A DNA stretch of 64,000 nt from Avena insularis (taxonomy: Eukaryota; Streptophyta; Magnoliopsida; Poales; Poaceae): assembly GCA_023614405.1 (NCBI GenBank), contig CM042684.1, positions 535,912,682 to 535,976,681 of the forward strand, in the 5' to 3' direction. A program made the position numbers and the translations under genes. Positions 35,022-46,568 of this stretch are shown piece after piece; position 1 is the first letter of the stretch, and every line of letters begins with the position of its first letter. Under the pieces are notes generated by a model, which was not told the origin of the DNA, did not search any database, and was given only the letters and a program-made list of their open reading frames with translations.

Positions 35022-35414
35022 GTGGAAAAAGAAGTGATCAAGGACATCACTACCAAGGACAAAGGTGTGCTTGATGAAGTCCTTGGCAAGCAAAGGTCAA
35101 ATCATGGTAAAGAGGGACTTGGGTATGTCACCAAGTCCAAGAAGAAGAAAACCAAGAAGAACAAGACCAAGAATGTGCAATCAAAGATAAGCACCGCTGA
35201 GAAGAATGTCACAAAAGACAAGACTAATAATATTGGTTTTGCAGGGTCTCACAATCCGAATTATGAACTATTTTGTGATGACTATGTCGATGTTTATGCT
35301 TATTATGTCGGTCCCTTTGATGAATATATTGCTTGGTCTATTTGGGTCCCAAAGACCCTTGTTACTAACATTAAAGGACCCATTGAAAAATGGGTACCTA
35401 AAACCAAGAAGTAA
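35022..35414 (+). pseudogene. Gag C-terminal extension after the TAG
   Basis: 130-codon Lys-rich frame ending SIWVPKTLVTNIKGPIEKWV and PKTKK, the usual end of gag in this lineage. It is in the same frame as the 680-codon gag (34985 plus whole codons), so one nonsense codon splits gag. A TTTCTTGCAG string follows at 35416-35425, just before the protease. Confidence 0.7.
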
Positions 35415-35425
35415 TTTTCTTGCAG

Positions 35426-38400
35426 GGCTATGCTTCCGGTGGGTCGAAATGGGTGCTGGATAGTGGCTGCACTAGTCATATGACCTGAAGCAAGGAGATC
35501 ATCACGGAGATGCGTCCAAATCATGATAATATCATAGTCTCCTATGGTGATAAGTCTAAATCTCAGGTATTGGGTCTTGGCAAGGTTGTGGTTGCCCATG
35601 ATATCTCTCTCGTGGACGTCATGCTTGTTGAGACCCTCGGTTACAACCTTCTTTCTGTTCGTGCCCTTGGCAAGATGGTTTTTGCTGTTTTTATCGATGA
35701 TGATTTGGTGGTACTCTTGTGGAGCAAGTCTCTAAAGGTCGCTTTCGTTGGATACGTCGAAAATGACCTGTATGTGGTGGACTTCTCGGGGAAAACCACT
35801 TCGGGTCCGATGTGTCTATTCGGAAAGGCCGACGTGGGCTGGCTATGGCATCGCCGTTTAGCCCATGTCAACATGAGAACTTTGCAAAGTCTCTAGAAGG
35901 GTGTCCACATCCTTGGACTAAAAGACAATGTCTCTTTTGCCAAAGATCGTGTTTGCAGGGCTTGTGTAGAAGGAAAAATGCATGACTCTCCCCACAAGAG
36001 GAAGACTATTGTGTCATCAAAGAGGATCTTGGAATTACTTCATGTGGATTTATTTGGTCCTCCTTCTCATGCAAGTCTTGGTGGGAAGAAATACTACTTG
36101 GTCATTGTCGATGATTACTCAAGATATACATGGGTCTATTTCTTCAAGCTGAAAAGTGAGACTCAACAAACCGTCATTGACTTTGCCAATGAAGTTCAAC
36201 GTCAACACAATGTTCCTATCTTGGCAATTAGAAGTGGCAAAGGCTTCGAATTCAAGAACTACACTTTGAATGAGTTTCTAAGCGAAGAGGGGATTAGACA
36301 TCAATATTCCGCTGCGTACACCCCTCAACAAAATGGTGTAGCCGAGAGGAAGAACCGGACTTTGATGGATATGGCAAGATCTATGTTGGCTGAATTCAAG
36401 TCTCCTTATAATTTTTGGGCTGAAGCCATATCCACTGCTTGTCACTCATCAAACCGGCTCTACCTTCGAAAGATTTTGGACAAGACTCCATATGAAATAC
36501 TTACCAGTAACAAGCCCAACATCTCATACTTCAGAGTATTCGGGTGTAAGTGTTTCTTTCTTATTAAAGGTGTACGTTTGTCAAAATTTGAGTCCAAGGC
36601 TTTAGAAGGTATTTTTGTTGGTTACGGTGCCGAATCCCACACTTATAGAGTCTACAACAAGCTCTGGGATTGTTGTAGAATCTTGTAGTGTGGAGTTCGA
36701 CGAAAATAACGGCTCCTTTGTAGGGCAAGTTGATGTTTGTGATGCAGATGTTGAAATACCCCAAGATGCCATAAGAAGAATGGGCGTGGGATTTTTCCGC
36801 CCCATTGAGGAACCCCTTGTGGCGGATCGGGAAGGACAATGCTCCATACATGTGGAGCCCTCATCTACACAAGATCAACAAGCTCCTACTGTTGGAGAAA
36901 ATACTGCACCAACACCGCAATCTGCGGAAGATCATCTGTCCCCTGGACAAGTTGGTAGTCCCAGGCCGGACTATCCGCCCCCTCCAAGGGGCGGATAATC
37001 CGCCCCTGGCACTCCAACTCGTTCCAGAGGATCCGGAGGAGAAATCAACAACTCTGAAGCTCCCAGGCCGGATTCTTCGGCCCCCGAGGGCGGATTATCC
37101 GACCCTGGGTCTCCAACTCCTGTCAGGCACTCTCAGGAAGAAGACTCTAGTACTTCACCTCCCAGGCCGGATAGTCCGGCCCCTCCAAGGGGCGGATTAT
37201 CCGGCCCTGAAGAACAAACTCAGATGCAATCTTCTGGTGTTAACGCAGACCAAGATCAAGGGCAGGGCAGTAATCAAGACAAGGATACAAATACTGAATC
37301 AACTCCTAGAAACAATAAGGACATTGAGGCTCGTCGCAAGGCTCGTGCTAATCGGAACCTTGAACTAAGAGGTCACACTCTTGACAAGGTTGTTGGTGAT
37401 CTACGACGAAGGGTATCCACTAGAAGAGAACTTGCAAGCTTCTGTGATCATCAAGCTCACATTTCCATGGTTGAACCGAAGAAGGTTTTTGATGCTCTTG
37501 AAGACCCCGATTGGGTTGTTGCAATGCATGAAGAATTAAATAACTTCGAACGCAACAGAGTTTGGAAGCTCGTAGAGAAACCAAAGGATTGTCGCAATGT
37601 TAACGGCACCAAGTGGATCTTCAAGAACAAACAAGATGAAAATGACATTGTTGTGAGGAATAAAGCACGACTCGTGGCTCAAGGATTCTCTCAAGTGGAA
37701 GGAATTGATTTTGGCGAGACTTATGCTCCTGTGGCTCGTCTTGAGTCCATCCGTATCCTTCTTGCATATGCAGCTCATCATAATTTTAAATTACAAGAAA
37801 TGGATGTTAAGAGCGCTTTCCTTAATGGTCCTCTACATGAGTTAGTATACGTCAAGCATCCCCCGGGGTTTGAGGACCCCAAATTTCCGAACCATGTCTA
37901 CAAACTCGATAAGGCGCTCTATGGCCTTAAACAAGCCCCACGTGCGTGGTATGAGCACCTTAAAGAGCTTTTGCTAGACCGTGGATTCGAAGTTGGGCAA
38001 ATCGATCCCTTTTGTATGCCAACTTTATGTAGATGACATTATTTTTGGCTCTACTAACCAAGCTTTTAACGATGAATTTTCAAAGCTTATGACTGACAGG
38101 TTTGAGATGTCCATGATGGGTGAGCTGAGTTTCTTTCTTGGATTTGAGATCAAACAACTTAGAGAGGGAACCTTTATTAATCAAGCTAAGTACATCCAAG
38201 ACATGCTCAAAAGGTTCAAGATGACGGATCTCAATGGCGTTGCTACCCCAATGCAAACAAAGTGTCATCTTGAGCTCAATCCCAAGGGTAAAGACGTGGA
38301 TCAAAAGGTATACCGATCCATGATCGGCTCTCTCCTTTACCTCTGCGCATCTAGGCCCGATATCGTGTTAAGTGTAGGAGTGTGTGCAAGGTACCAAGCC

Positions 38401-38979
38401 GCTCCTAAAGAAAGCCACTTAGTGGCGGTCAAGCGAATCTTCCGATATTTGGTTCATTCCCCAAATTTTGGGTTATGGTATCCCAAGGGTTCAAGTTTCT
38501 CTCTATGTGGTTACACTGATTCAGATTGGGCTGGTGACAAAGATGATAGGAAATCAACCTCTGGTGCATGTCAATTCTTGGGCAGGTCTCTAGTGTGTTG
38601 GTCATCAAAGAAACAGAATTGTATTTCACTCTCAACCGCCGAAGCTGAATATGTTGCTGCTGCAAGTGCTTGTACACAATTGTTATGGATGAGGCAAACT
38701 TTAAAGGAATATGGTGTCAATTGTGACAAAGTGCCTCTATTATGCGACAATGAAAGTGCTATCAAAATTGCTTACAATCCCGTGCAGCATACAAGAACAA
38801 AACATATAGAGATTCGCAACCACTTTATTCGGGATCATGTTGCTCGTGGTGATATTGCCCTATCCTTTGTGAGCACGAAGAACCAACTTGCTGATATTTT
38901 CACGAAGCTTCTTGATGAAGCAAGATTTTGTTATTTGAGGAATGAGCTAAATATCATATATTCAAGGAGCTTGGCTTGA
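35426..38979 (+). pseudogene. Copia pol: protease, integrase, RT, RNase H
   Basis: Protease start with WVLDSGCTSHM (active-site DSG at about 35459), then a TGA at 35485. GAG-pre-integrase at about 35835-35975 (WLWHRRLAHVNM, then TAG at 35894). Integrase 35978-36660 with LLHVDLFGPP, AIRSGKGFEFKN (the usual second catalytic Asp is Gly) and NGVAERKNRT. A frame change near 36660 leads into a linker (36700-37300) holding GC-rich palindromes. RT 37450-38030, with a small out-of-frame deletion near 38010 just before [10 protein letters not shown]. RNase H to 38979 (GYTDSDWAGD, STAEAEYVA, LLCDNESAI). Integration and reverse transcription from this copy are not possible. Confidence 0.9.
36966..37204. 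repeat. Palindrome copies within the pol linker
   Basis: Three paired blocks (about 36963-37000, 37063-37104, 37162-37204), each a GGCCGGA(C/T)..CGGCC variant followed by GGGCGGAT(A/T)ATCCG. They encode RPDYPPPP / GGLSG-like peptides. The central-A version puts TAA in frame at 36996, the central-T version reads GLS. Confidence 0.85.
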
Positions 38980-40098
38980 CTACCCTTGCACACTCACTTG
39001 CTCTTATTCATGTATTTGGTTTAGATGCGGGCATAGACATAGGGGGAGTGTGATCCTAATTGATTGGGCCATCCCTCCCCCATAATGCCGAAAGCAAGTA
39101 AAATCATTTCCCTTAATATCATTTTGTGATATGTGGGTCATCGATGAGCATTGGTTTTGAACTCAAGATACATCTTCGCGGTGTCATGCCATGCGCTCCA
39201 ACATGGTGGCTTCGGCCACCGCCCTCTTCCTCGAGAAGAGTTGGTTTCTCATGGGTCTCGTTGGATTTTCTTGCATATCTCATGTTCTTATGGAAAACAC
39301 ACTCAAATTTGGCTTTTGATTGATTTGATTCTTGCAAATTTGGGTGTGTAGTACCATATCAGTTTGATGCTCTCAACCCAAGCCTTTCTCTCCCTCCTTG
39401 AACCATCTATTCTTGCACAGAAGTCTTCTAAAACACCATCGAGAGGTTTGCTAGGTTGCTCTGGCCTGAATCTGTAATTTACAGAATTTCAGGGGGGCGG
39501 ATTATCCGCCTTAAGTGGGGGGCGGATTATCCGCCCCGGGCGAAATCGGCCCCTTATAGGCTAGGTCGGGGAGGGCAGGCTCAAAAAGAGCAGCCAGTCC
39601 TACCCCAACCCTACCTCTGCCCCCAGCCGCCGCCGGAGCATCCGCCTCTCCCGGAGTCGATTCGACCACCGGATTCTCCGGGCTCTCCCCGGATCTTCTT
39701 CACCTCGCCTCCGGGTATCTTCTCCTCCGTGATTTTCCTCCAATGAGTGAGGGTAACTCCCTCATCTCTCTCCTTTTGTATGGGATGTATTTTATTTGGT
39801 GGAAATCTCGTTGTAGAAGGTCCTTGGTGTTGTTCCTTACATGCTAGAATCAGTAGAATTGCAACCCTAGTACCCGATCTGTTTTGCCATGGTAGATCTG
39901 AGCCAATCCAGAAAATTTCTGCGGGGGGCAGATTATCCGCCCCTGCCAGGGCCGGATAATCCGGCCTGGAGATTAAATCTGGTCTGTTTGGTCCTGCTTC
40001 TGCAAATACACATCATTGGTTATGGGTTGCATTGCTACTCTTTCTCCGTGTTTTTCTCCTGGACGTGTGTGTATGCTTATCTCCATGCTATCCCTCTA
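38980..40098. other. Spacer between RNase H and third ORF
   Basis: Holds a purine-rich ATAGGGGGAGTG at about 39037-39048, resembling a second polypurine tract; palindrome pairs at 39495-39532 and 39927-39966; and a Pro-rich short frame at 39590-39735. Probably the leader of the third ORF. Confidence 0.6.
39495..39966. repeat. Palindromes upstream of the third ORF
   Basis: Two GGGGGCGGATTATCCGCC copies at about 39495 and 39518, then GGGGGCAGATTATCCGCCCC at about 39927 and GGGCCGGATAATCCGGCC at about 39948. Confidence 0.85.
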
Positions 40099-41574
40099 AT
40101 GCTTTTCACACGTGGTTCCAAGCCGACCAAGACCTTCGTTCGTCGTTCCCGTGCCCGTTATCTCAAGCCTACTGCAGAAGGGAAGTTCATTGACGAGACC
40201 GAGGTCAGCAGAGCAGCAAGAGAGGCTGAACGGATGGCAGAGGCAAGTAAGAAAACTAAGTGGACCGCATCTCGCAAGGGCAAACAGTCTCGGACCAATT
40301 ACAAGGCTATGGACAGTCTTCAGTATGCCACCATTCACCAGACTGATTATTATGATGAGGCTGACAGTGATGGTCCCCCCGAGGACTCTATGTTTTGGAA
40401 TGCCCACTTTCGGGCTATTCATGATGATGTCTATGCTACTCTCAAGCTTCGCCCCATGCGTCCCATCAATTTGACTGAGGCTCAATCCAAGACAAGGCTC
40501 ATTGAGGCACTAGATGTGACCAACAAGATGGGGCTACACCACCTCATGACTATCCAATGCAACTATGATTCCTCTATGGTGCGGCAGTTCTTCTCAACTC
40601 TGGTGATTTGCGGTGATGAGCGTCGTACTATGAAGTGGATGACAGGGACCACCATGATTCAGTCGGACTTTCGCACCTTTGGGCAAGTTCTTGGTTATGC
40701 ATTCCATGGCCGTGACACTCCTTCGGGCCATCGTATCATTTCTCCTCTGAAGCCATCCATGGATACTGCACTTGCTCCTTGCCTTTCCTCTGATGGTGTT
40801 GTTGGTACTTTCGCTGGTCTCTCTCCCTTGTATGCAGCCCTTGTTGGCATATTTAGGGACTGCATCGCTCCTAGTGGTGGCAACAATGACAGTATCCGTG
40901 GCCACCTGGTTCCACTTCTTGCTTTTGCTCACGAGTGTGCCACTAACTCTGGATCAGCCACAGGTTACAAACTGGATGTCATGGACTATATTTATCATGA
41001 GATGACAGATGCTATGATCAACAGGCTCTCTATTCCTTATGCTCTTTTCATAATGATGCTCGTCAAGCATATGTTGCCACATGAGGATTTTGGCTCTGCT
41101 CTGGATGGAATTCACAAGCCCAAGAAAATCTACAACAAGGCTCAGAAGACCCATCACCCTTCCACTGCCTCGGAGTCCTTCATGCGTGATGCTCGGGCTA
41201 GTGGTCGTCGTTCCACGGTGTCCCCAATGGCACGCGAGGTTAAGCAACTCACTTGGTTCCAGTGGCACATTCTTTGCATGGCATTGACACTCACAAGGGC
41301 CAATATGAGGCGTACCGTAGGGATCATGAGAGGGATCACACGCAGCAGCTTATTCTCCACCATGTCTCAGGTGCCACTGGCCATCCACCTCCTCCCACTT
41401 CTCCGGATCCGTATGCTCAGTGGAACACCTCAGGGATCAACTATGGCGAGCTCGAGAGTTGCCTCTTTCCTCCCCCACCGAGGGCACCCACTCCTCCAGC
41501 TGATGACGATGATGATGAGTATGATGAAGAGGAAGGGGATGGGAATGACTACGACGAGGATGAGGAGGAGTGAT
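40099..41574 (+). pseudogene. Third ORF of the Sirevirus-like element
   Basis: Frame open from 39889; the likely start is ATG 40099 (MLFTRGSKPTKTFVRRSRAR). Basic N-terminus, then a globular region with MKWMTGTTMIQSDFRTFGQV, GYAFHGRDTPSGHRI, APSGGNNDSIRGHLVPLLAF and DVMDYIYHEM. This pattern matches what I recall as the 'putative plant transposon protein' family (Transposase_32). After about 41285 the correct reading moves to another frame (THKGQYEAYRRDHERDHTQQ) ending in an acidic tail (DDDDDEYDEEEGDG) and a stop at 41572. Translation from 39889 would add a hydrophobic segment (LVCLVLLLQIHIIGYGLHCY), so an envelope-position role is possible but unproven. Broken by one frameshift. Confidence 0.65.
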
Positions 41575-42229
41575 CTCCAGGGGTGTTAGCATCGCTCTTC
41601 TTCCTTTTTGGCGTTTCGATGCCAAAGTGGGAGAAGTAGTTCTATTAGGTCTTGTGGATTTGCAAGGGTCGGGCGCAAGCATCCTTCTTTCAGTCATTTT
41701 ATTTGCTTGCTTGTGCCTTTTTATCGTGAACTCATTTGCTATTTGCGTTTGATTATGTAAGAATTTGTCGTGTTTCACTAAGTTTGGTACGTTTATTTGC
41801 GTTTGATTATGTAAGACTTTGTCGTGTTTCACTAAGTTTGGTACGTTGTGTGGTATTCATGTATTTCTGGATTTATCTATTGTGGATCTCATGGAATTCT
41901 GGATTTATCTATGGAGGCATATTTGATGGCATATGGAATCATGGGCCTATCTAATGTATGCCTCAATATTGCTGGTATGATTGGGATGTGTTTGGAGGCT
42001 ATCAAACAAACTATATTCTTTGGCTATATTCTCATCCCGGTGGTATGACCTTGTTTCCCAAACCACCTTTTTTCAATTATCTTTGTTATGGAAGTTGTGT
42101 TCTCTCTAGTGTGTGTATTTGTATTCAAATACAAATTTTAAATATGCACACATCTAGGGGGAGCTTCTTCCATTATTTAAGGTGGCATTAGTCGGTTTCA
42201 TTGCAAATCCTAATATTGTGATCTAACAC
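41575..42229. other. 3' untranslated spacer of the Sirevirus-like element
   Basis: T-rich, with a 52-base tandem duplication (TTGCGTTTGATTATGTAAGA at about 41743 and 41798). No gene. Confidence 0.6.
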
Positions 42230-42244
42230 CAAAAAGGGGGAGAT
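42230..42244 (+). other. Polypurine tract
   Basis: AAAAAGGGGGAGAT directly before the 3' LTR. Confidence 0.9.
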
Positions 42245-43443
42245 TGAAAGAACATTTTATAATCCCTAGTGTTTTGTGTGTTAGATAACAATATCAAGGA
42301 TTATTTAATGTGTGTTGAAGTGTTGCAGCTATCTATGAGAAAAAGGGGAAAAGGATTCTGCTTTTGGGGGGGGGGCGGATAATCCGCCCCTCCCTCTTCC
42401 CAAGTAGGCGCAAGCCCCAGAAGGGGGGCGGAGTTTTGGCCGGATAATCCGCCCCTAGGGGGGCCGGATAGTCCGCCCCCCTGCTCATCTCCAAGGCGCA
42501 AGCCCCAGAGAGGGGGCGGAGTGTTGGCCAGACTTTCCGGTCTGGCCGGATAATCCGCCCCTCAGGGGGGCCGGATTATCCGTCCCCCAAGATCTTCACC
42601 AAGTTTCGCAGGCGCCAGCCCCAGAGAGGGGGCGTAGTTTCCCCGGAGAATCCGCCCTTGGGGCAGAGTTTTACCAGGGGCAGATAATCCGCCCCCAAAG
42701 TTGTGCAACGGCCAGATCTGGGGAGGGGGTATTTAAGCCAGCCTTCCCCCTCCTGCCAGAACTCTTGATTCATTCGAAAAAGACCAGATTAGATCTGAAA
42801 GCTTCATCCAAGAGAGCTCCACCTAGATCCACCCAAAGGCCCCATCCCTTGGGGAAGCGAAGGAGGAGAACTCAATCTTCATCATCAACAATCAAGCGCT
42901 TCATCTCCTCTCCATTCATTTGGAGAACGCTCGATCTAGTATTTCTTGCAAATACCTAGATCCTTGTTTTTGTTTATATTGATAAACCTTGTTCTTGTGG
43001 CAGCTTGTTGTCATCTCGGGAGCCCCCAATTCGGTTGTGGGTGTGTGCCCCGATAGTGTTTTAAAAGGCACCGTTTCCGCCTTGAAGGGATCCAATAGTG
43101 GAGAAGGTGGATCAGGCCTCTCGTGGCGAGATCCATCGGAGAATAGGGTGAGGCCTATTGTGGCGTGGTGGTCTTAGAACCGCCCACCCCTCCAACGCAG
43201 ATGTACTTCCCTTAACAAGGAAGGAACTGCGGTAAAACAAATCCCTGTGTCTCCGCGTGCTCCACTACGGTTTCCTCGCTCCTCTTTTTACGTGCTTAGT
43301 AGTTAGGGTTGCATATAGGGAAATTCTCGTAGTTGCATATCTAGAGAATTTACTTTGTGTCAAGCCTACGATTGAAAAAGTATTAAAAATTGGTTAGCAC
43401 CTATTCACCCCCCCCTCTCTAGGTGCCCATACGATCCATTTCA
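42245..43443 (+). repeat. 3' LTR of the Sirevirus-like element
   Basis: 1199 bp, same ends as the 5' LTR. Palindromes at about 42366-42697 are fewer than in the 5' LTR because of small deletions and several have mutated arms (e.g. GGCAGATAATCCGCC near 42680). Confidence 0.93.
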
Positions 43444-43448
43444 TCCGT

Positions 43449-43755
43449 TCGTCGCTGCGCAGACTACGCCCGACGCCGCTCAGACTCCGCAATTCGATGC
43501 GTCTTATGGCCTCCGACATCTCAACGATGCGGTGCTTGCGATTCGTAGTGCATAAATCAGCTTCCGATGTTGCTACAATCCGTGATCGGCCACGAAATCG
43601 TTCGTGGAAATTCTCAACGAGTCGGAGGTCGACGTCACGGCGAACCAGCTTCCTTCCGAAGGGGAGGATGATGGTGGCGACGAAGAATTGGCGGAGATTA
43701 GGAGGTCTTCGATGAGGCGACCAACAACAAGACGAACAAGAAACACGCCATGAGA
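43449..43755 (+). pseudogene. Unknown coding remnant, right half
   Basis: Continues the frame of 31283-31652 if element and one target copy are removed: AAQTTPDAAQTPQFDASYGL, RHLNDAVLAIRSA, then a TAA near 43554. Later frames read PASFRRGG and a Thr/Arg-rich end (RRPTTRRTRNTP) with an ending near 43755. No domain recognised. Confidence 0.5.
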
Positions 43756-44200
43756 ATCATCGATTTCAGAGCTAGGAACTCAAGTGAGAGTCTCACAGGC
43801 AGAAAATTACATTACACGTACAAATCTATTCAATAAAACTAACTAGGAACTAGGAACCTTAAACAGACTGGCCCAATTGGCAGTGCATCACCATCACAAC
43901 GTCACCATCACAACACCACCTGAGGGCACCACAACCTTCGGAGAAAAGTCAAGACTACAACATAAACTATGATTGTCGACATGATTTAATAGAAGGATTA
44001 CAAGACCATCGTCAACATGTTCATTATCATAGAGAACCCCCAAAATATCAACAATTTCAATGACACGGGCAAACGAGCAAATATATTCCATCAAACACAG
44101 AACTCATAGCAATATAAGCAGCAGCATCACAAGTCGAGGACAAAAAAATGAGACAAATGACTCGTGTTGTCCACATTGTTTAATGGAATAAATTGTATCC
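43756..44200. other. Unassigned, possible minus-strand remnant
   Basis: Minus frame 44094-43894 (66 codons: EYICSFARVIEIVDILGVLY, then LVILLLNHVDNHSLCC) looks protein-like but I do not recognise it. Otherwise empty. Confidence 0.3.
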
Positions 44201-44202
44201 TA

Positions 44203-44370
44203 CTCCCTCCATTTCAAAATATAAGATATTTTAGCTTTATGAAAAAAAATATCAAGACCTCTTTTAATGTGTAGATTCGTTTAAATTTGAAGTAAACCTA
44301 CACACTAAAAAGTGTCTAGATACACTTCTTTCATAAAGTTAAAATATCTTATATTTTAATACGGAGGAAG
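44203..44370. mobile_element. Stowaway MITE
   Basis: 168 bp with inverted ends CTCCCTCCATTTCAAAATAT / ATATTTTAATACGGAGGAAG, flanked by TA at 44201-44202 and 44371-44372. Confidence 0.92.
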
Positions 44371-44372
44371 TA

Positions 44373-45598
44373 CATCTAATCATCATTTCCTCATCATACA
44401 GAACCACAAACGAGTAGTCAAAAAAAATGAGCAGTCAAAAAAAGAGCTAAATTCACATCCTTCGCGAGCACCAACTATTGCGTTGCACGGGAAGCCAAAA
44501 CCAAAACATGACAAAATTATGAGTAAAAGGCACCGGGATGCATCTATCCATCGTAGCCGTTCTTGTCCCCAGCGTCCAGAGTGGATGAAGCTTGTTCAGC
44601 TAAGCCACATCACATATTCAGCTAAACCAAAACAGGACAAAATTGTTCCTGAACCCATATCACATATTCAGCTAAGCCACCCTCTATATGCATGTCAGGT
44701 ACAAGTGTCAGCAAGAAATTCTGTGATGACAAATGCAGAGAACAATCAGAATAGAATACTACTCATTAAATCAAGTCTTGAAAATTGTTAACATATCAGA
44801 AAACACTAGTGGTACTGCCTTATCATGCGATTGAACTACTAGCGGCATTCATTTAGCATAAGCGGAAGCAACAGTCCCATTTATTAAGCCAGCTTGAGGG
44901 TACCAAAAGCATACATTCGACCCAGCTTCACGGAGTCTAAATATTCATAACGGTTAACTCCAAATTGAACCATAAACTTTAGATTAGGTGCTACTGCATT
45001 TTCAGAGATGGATATTCAGTTATATAGTTGTTAAAATACCACTCAAATATATTTTACCACATGGTGTAATAGAATGCAGTGTACATCAGACTCGTCATCT
45101 CTGTTCATCGACAAAGAGGAGAACTAGCACAGCAATATCAAGTATCTACCAAAAACAAGAAACCAAGACTAAAACAAATATCAAGTATGTACGTGAGCAG
45201 AACACACTTCAATCTCAAGACCAACCTTGGAAATCGAACACCTTTGCATCACACTTGATATTGTAAATGTACCAACACGTACGTACAAAATGTTCTATCA
45301 CTGAAAAATTCAAAAATGCACAAGGCAACATGTTCTCATGCAAGAGGATATTTATACGTGGTGCTCTAAGACAAACAATTATGGAAAAGACTTGGGAGCT
45401 TACTGGTTTTTTTTTGGGAAGAAGGTGTGCTAAACAGCCCAAGTACGAGCCTCACCTTCTCCTATATAGTAGTAGTAGTGTCTACTTCCTACTAGATACT
45501 CTTTCATTTTTTTTAAGACAAAAAATTATCTGGTCCTGCATCCTTTTTCTTTACCAAACAGATGGCTGCACATTTGAACAATGACAAGTAACTACCTA
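44373..45598. other. Intergenic, no gene recognised
   Basis: AT-rich DNA with one small local repeat (CATATTCAGCTAA at about 44618 and 44672). No convincing coding frame on either strand. Confidence 0.5.
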
Positions 45599-45600
45599 GC

Positions 45601-46100
45601 AGTCAGTGTATATGTATCTACGTTCTACAAGCACCGGCCAAACCACAAGCAAGTAGCTATACAGGTGTGTCAAGTTTGCATGGGAGGAGGGGATTTTTTT
45701 TATTGCTTCGATGGCCTGTTCGGCGAACAGTTATTTTGAAGTAAGGGGTGGTAGTGTCCACAATAATGATTTAACTATTGGAATAAAAGGTCTAAAAAAG
45801 CGGAACATGTAAGAAACGTTCTGTACTGTATTATTAGGTATAGATATATATAGAATAGCAGTCAGTGTCTATGTATCTACGTTCTACAAGCACCGGCCAA
45901 ACCACAAGCAAGTAGCTGTATAGGTGTGTCAAGTTTGCATGGGAGGATGGGATTTTTGATTGCTTCGGTGGCCTGTTCGGCCAACAGTTATTTTGAAGTA
46001 CCGATTTAACTTTAGAAATAAAACGGTCTAAAAAAAGCGAAACCCGTAAAAAAACACTTTATTATTAGGTATAGATATAGATAGATATAGAATAGCATGT
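45601..46100. repeat. 259-bp tandem duplication upstream of the receptor gene
   Basis: Two copies starting AGTCAGTGT at 45601 and 45860. Both contain GCACCGGCCAAACCACAAGC, a GGCCTGTTCGGC..AACAGTTATTTTG segment and end in a TATTATTAGGTATAGATA-type tail followed by GATA-rich sequence. The second copy is about 20 bp shorter owing to internal deletions. Confidence 0.88.
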
Positions 46101-46221
46101 CGTGAAGCATTTCTAGTGTTTGAACTAAACGTACTAACTGAAACAGGCGCGAACTCATCATCCACTAATTAGCTGCACCTGCAGTTTTCTTCCTAGAAGA
46201 ATCTGACATGCATCTTCCCAA

Positions 46222-46229
46222 CTATATAT
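46222..46229 (+). promoter_or_regulatory. TATA box candidate of the receptor gene
   Basis: CTATATAT about 340 bases before the ATG at 46569. The resulting leader would contain an upstream ATG at 46300 (61-codon frame) that could dampen translation. Confidence 0.45.
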
Positions 46230-46568
46230 GGCGATGTCGTCCCGGCCCGGTGAGTCAACAAGATAGCGACTGACAGACAGTCACGGCTCTTAACTGCTAG
46301 TGTATGTCCCGTCCCAAGTTGTGGTACATGATAGCCCTTACATGACTATTTTTCTCCGTGACCCATCCGAAATTGTGGACGACGACAATGGTTTTTCAGT
46401 TCCAATCAAACACGTATGTTCTCAGACCGAAGGCGACCGCGATATCTCGTCGATAATTCCAACCATGGAAATGTCACAGCTCTAATTGTGCTAGCCGGCA
46501 TCCCCTACAAGATACGCCACACATTTATTTACGGTTCATCATCATCTGCTAGAAATCGTCTACTCACC

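Larger units (their letters stand above)
31653..43443 (+). mobile_element. Sirevirus-like Copia retrotransposon, 11.8 kb
   Basis: Complete in outline: 5' LTR 31653-32890, primer-binding site, gag, protease-integrase-RT-RNase H (Copia order), a third ORF region, polypurine tract, and 3' LTR 42245-43443. LTRs start TGAAAG and end TTTCA. The target duplication is TCCGC (31648-31652) / TCCGT (43444-43448), one mismatch. The long gag with coiled coil and the extra ORF after RNase H point to the Sirevirus (SIRE/Maximus) lineage. Pol has several breaks and a lost integrase aspartate, so it is not autonomous. Confidence 0.9.

Noticed and set aside
46416..46568. 51-codon N-terminal extension of the receptor protein
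   Set aside because: It precedes the signal peptide, which must be N-terminal for export, so it is likely untranslated leader.
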